Positions 15,458 to 16,697 of a stretch of 16,697 nt of DNA are shown piece by piece. Within the stretch, counting starts at the first letter, position 1; each line of letters starts with the position of its first letter. The notes below the pieces were generated by a model. That model was not told the DNA's origin and made no database searches. It saw only the letters and a list, made by a program, of their open reading frames with translations. This stretch comes from JBGTBQ01 sp041749275 (lineage in GTDB: Bacteria; Acidobacteriota; Blastocatellia; Pyrinomonadales; Pyrinomonadaceae). Both the position numbers and the translations under genes were made by a program. Location: contig JBGTBQ010000315.1 in assembly GCA_041749275.1 (NCBI GenBank), positions 1-16,697 on the forward strand, written 5' to 3'.

Positions 15458-15479
15458 ATATTCTTTTACAAGAGGAGTC

Positions 15480-15507
15480 TTGACTTTCCAATGCAGTCCG
15501 TTAGAGT
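15480..15507 (+). promoter_or_regulatory. Possible sigma-70-like promoter of the peroxiredoxin gene
   Basis: TTGACT (15480-15485) and TAGAGT (15502-15507) with a 16-nt spacer, 43 bp before the ATG at 15551. The matches are 5 of 6 and 4 of 6. Confidence 0.5.
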
Positions 15508-15550
15508 CTCGCCTTCGTCGGTCTCTCTTTATGAAAAGAAAGGACAATCC

Positions 15551-16135
15551 ATGATTAGACAAGCTCTCGGCATTGCCGCGCTGCTCGCGTCGGCGCTCGC
15601 CGGCGCGCACGCGCAACAAAGCGCGCCCGCGCCGGCGTCGCAGCCGGCTCAAGCGCAGCAACCCGCGCCGCCGAAGACGCACTTGAAGGTCGGCCAGCCC
15701 GCGCCCGACTTTACGCTCCGCGATACGGCGGGCAAGGAGGTCAAGCTCTCCGACTTCAAAGGCAATAAGTCGGTCGTGCTCGCCTTCTACGTGCTCGCCT
15801 TCACCGGCGGTTGAACGAAGGAACTGAAGGCGTATCAGTCTGATATCGCCAAATTCGACGAGGCCGGGACGCAAGTTCTCGGCATCAGCATGGACAGCTT
15901 CGCCGCCAACAAACGTTACGCCGAAGACCTCGGCGTCACCTTCCCGCTCCTCTCCGACTGGCACCGCAAAGTCGTCAAAGACTACGGCATCTTCAACGAG
16001 CAGTCCGGCTACGCACGCCGCGCCACTTTCGTCGTGGACAAAAACGGACTCATTCAACACATCGAGGAGGGCAACTCCGCGATTGACCCGACCGGCGCCT
16101 ATCAGGCGTGCAACTTCCTGACGAAGAAGCCCTGA
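15551..16135 (+). CDS. Secreted AhpC/TSA-type peroxiredoxin, probable selenoprotein with in-frame UGA (Sec88)
   Basis: This is one 194-residue peroxiredoxin frame if the TGA at 15812-15814 is read through. Before it: signal peptide (MIRQALGIAALLASALAGAHA), a Pro/Ala/Gln-rich linker, then VGQPAPDFTLRDTAGKEVKL and SVVLAFYVLAFTGG. After it, in the same frame: TKELKAYQSDIAKFDEAGTQ, VLGISMDSF and FVVDKNGLIQHI. Thiol homologues have Cys exactly at this spot (AFTGGCTKEL), so the codon would place selenocysteine at the peroxidatic position in a T-x-x-U motif. The only cysteine in the mature protein is C187, a possible resolving residue. A SECIS-like hairpin follows the UGA. The ATG at 15551 has AGGA 6 nt upstream; an earlier ATG at 15491 would spoil the signal peptide. 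The real stop is also TGA. A base error or pseudogene is the alternative, but nothing else in the frame is decayed. Its role is reduction of peroxides outside the cytoplasm. Confidence 0.85.
15829..15850 (+). promoter_or_regulatory. Candidate bacterial SECIS hairpin for Sec insertion
   Basis: GGCG-TATCA (15829-15837) pairs with TGATA-T-CGCC (15841-15850), giving 9 base pairs, one bulged U and the loop GUC. The stem begins 14 nt and the loop 23 nt after the UGA. In E. coli the SelB-binding hairpin also depends on a bulged U and a G-U in the apical loop. A competing hairpin (15821-15840, loop AGGCGUA) is weaker. Confidence 0.6.
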
Positions 16136-16165
16136 ACCGGCGACGCTACGCGCGCGCCGCATCCC

Positions 16166-16220
16166 ACGCATCCCGCGACCCTCCTTCACACACAGGGGGG
16201 CCGGGGTGCGTTATTTTTTT
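16166..16220 (+). terminator. Intrinsic terminator after the peroxiredoxin gene
   Basis: ACGCATCCC (16166-16174) pairs with GGGGTGCGT (16203-16211) over 9 positions including one G-U, with an inner CCCTCC/GGGGGG stem, followed at once by a run of seven T (16214-16220). It is about 30 bp past the stop codon. Confidence 0.75.
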
Positions 16221-16252
16221 GCGCGTGCGTCCATAAATAGGCGCAACATGCT

Positions 16253-16280
16253 TTGACGCGGCGCGGTGCGCGCGTATTCT
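16253..16280 (+). promoter_or_regulatory. Possible promoter of the antiporter gene
   Basis: TTGACG (16253-16258) and TATTCT (16275-16280) with a 16-nt spacer, 57 bp before the start codon and just after the preceding terminator. Confidence 0.45.
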
Positions 16281-16337
16281 TGAGCATCGTCGGGGTCTCG
16301 CCCGAAGTTGCATTGAAGTCAGGCGCGGAGGTGGACG

Positions 16338-16697
16338 ATGATGGAAGGCGCGCTCAACACGGAAGCGTTTGCTACGGCGCTGGCGCTGATCGGGGTCGTG
16401 ATTCTGGTGTCGGCGCTCCTCTCCGGCTTCATCGAGCGGAGCGGGCTGCCGCAGGTGGCGGTCTTTCTGGCCTTGGGCGCGGCGCTCGGCCCCGCCGGCC
16501 TCGGCGCCCTCGACATCGGTCTGGACTCGCCGGCGCTGCGCGTCGTGGCGACCTTGAGCCTCGCGCTCGTGCTCTTCACCGACGCCGTCACGCTCAATAT
16601 TGCGGAGGTCAAGCGGCACAGCGCGCTGGCGTTGCGCGTGCTTGGGCCGGGGTCGCTCCTTTCGGCGGCGCTGGTGGGCTTGGCGGGTTGGTGGCTG
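16338..16697 (+). CDS. Cation:proton antiporter, N-terminal part (runs off the window)
   Basis: The frame stays open from 16338 to the window end (120 codons). It encodes hydrophobic segments typical of the CPA (Na+/H+ exchanger) superfamily, with characteristic stretches ERSGLPQVAVFLALGAALGP and LALVLFTDAVTLNIAEVKRH followed by a third membrane segment. Members exchange Na+ or K+ for H+ across the inner membrane. Two ATGs in tandem (16338, 16341) are possible; GGAGGTG at 16327-16333 gives 4-nt and 7-nt spacing, so the second may be the one used. The C-terminal domain that would separate subfamilies is not in view. Confidence 0.88.
   Translation, partial: MMEGALNTEAFATALALIGVVILVSALLSGFIERSGLPQVAVFLALGAALGPAGLGALDIGLDSPALRVVATLSLALVLFTDAVTLNIAEVKRHSALALRVLGPGSLLSAALVGLAGWWL

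Noticed and set aside
15419..16189. 256-codon minus-strand open frame covering the peroxiredoxin, which could suggest the TGA-split gene is not coding
   Set aside because: The plus-strand frame has conserved peroxiredoxin sequence on both sides of the TGA, a signal peptide, RBS and terminator; the minus-strand product is Arg/Gly/Glu-rich without motif.
1..16697. tRNA, rRNA or riboswitch genes
   Set aside because: I saw no cloverleaf with a conserved T-loop and no ribosomal RNA signature; a covariance-model scan was not possible.

Overview
The window is GC-rich, densely coded bacterial chromosome. The best guess is an Acidobacteriota genome close to Blastocatellia. That guess rests on a secreted protein combining a pectate-lyase-like helix, carboxypeptidase-like repeats, Calx-beta and DUF4214, on a fused alpha/beta E1 dehydrogenase, and on a probable selenoprotein; no marker gene confirms it.

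Layout. 1-2807 (+): two secreted M16-family peptidases, the first catalytic and cut by the window edge, the second lacking the zinc motif, so probably a heteromeric protease. A very long hairpin (2812-2895) separates them from a convergent secreted trypsin-like protease with TPRs (2902-4065, -). Upstream of that lies a fused E1 alpha/beta 2-oxoacid dehydrogenase (4376-6496, -). At 6605-7297 sits a compact mobile element: an IS200-type HUH transposase gene bracketed by mirror-image multi-hairpin ends. Next, all on the minus strand, is a small operon of a DUF6036-like nucleotidyltransferase, an uncharacterised partner overlapping it by 4 bp, and a TPR protein (8518 down to 7323), then an acyl-CoA dehydrogenase (8546-9721). 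A second long palindrome built from 7-bp repeats (9812-9899) marks the 3' end of a 1098-residue secreted multidomain protein (9903-13199, -).

13272-13972 has no convincing gene but holds a 127-bp palindromic repeat; a relative of it lies at 15117-15214, so the pair brackets a flippase-like membrane protein gene (13973-15034, +). The second copy is flanked by a 13-bp direct repeat. After a possible decayed gene fragment comes the most notable locus: a signal-peptide-bearing peroxiredoxin (15551-16135, +) whose reading frame is broken by a single TGA exactly where the peroxidatic cysteine belongs, with a SECIS-like hairpin just downstream, so it is probably a selenoprotein. The window ends inside a cation:proton antiporter gene (16338 onward, +).

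The genes do not form one pathway. Recurrent themes are extracytoplasmic proteolysis and surface proteins, acyl-CoA/2-oxoacid catabolism, and an unusual density of long hairpin DNA elements of at least three kinds (gene-end palindromes, transposase-linked REP-like ends, and a dispersed covarying hairpin family).
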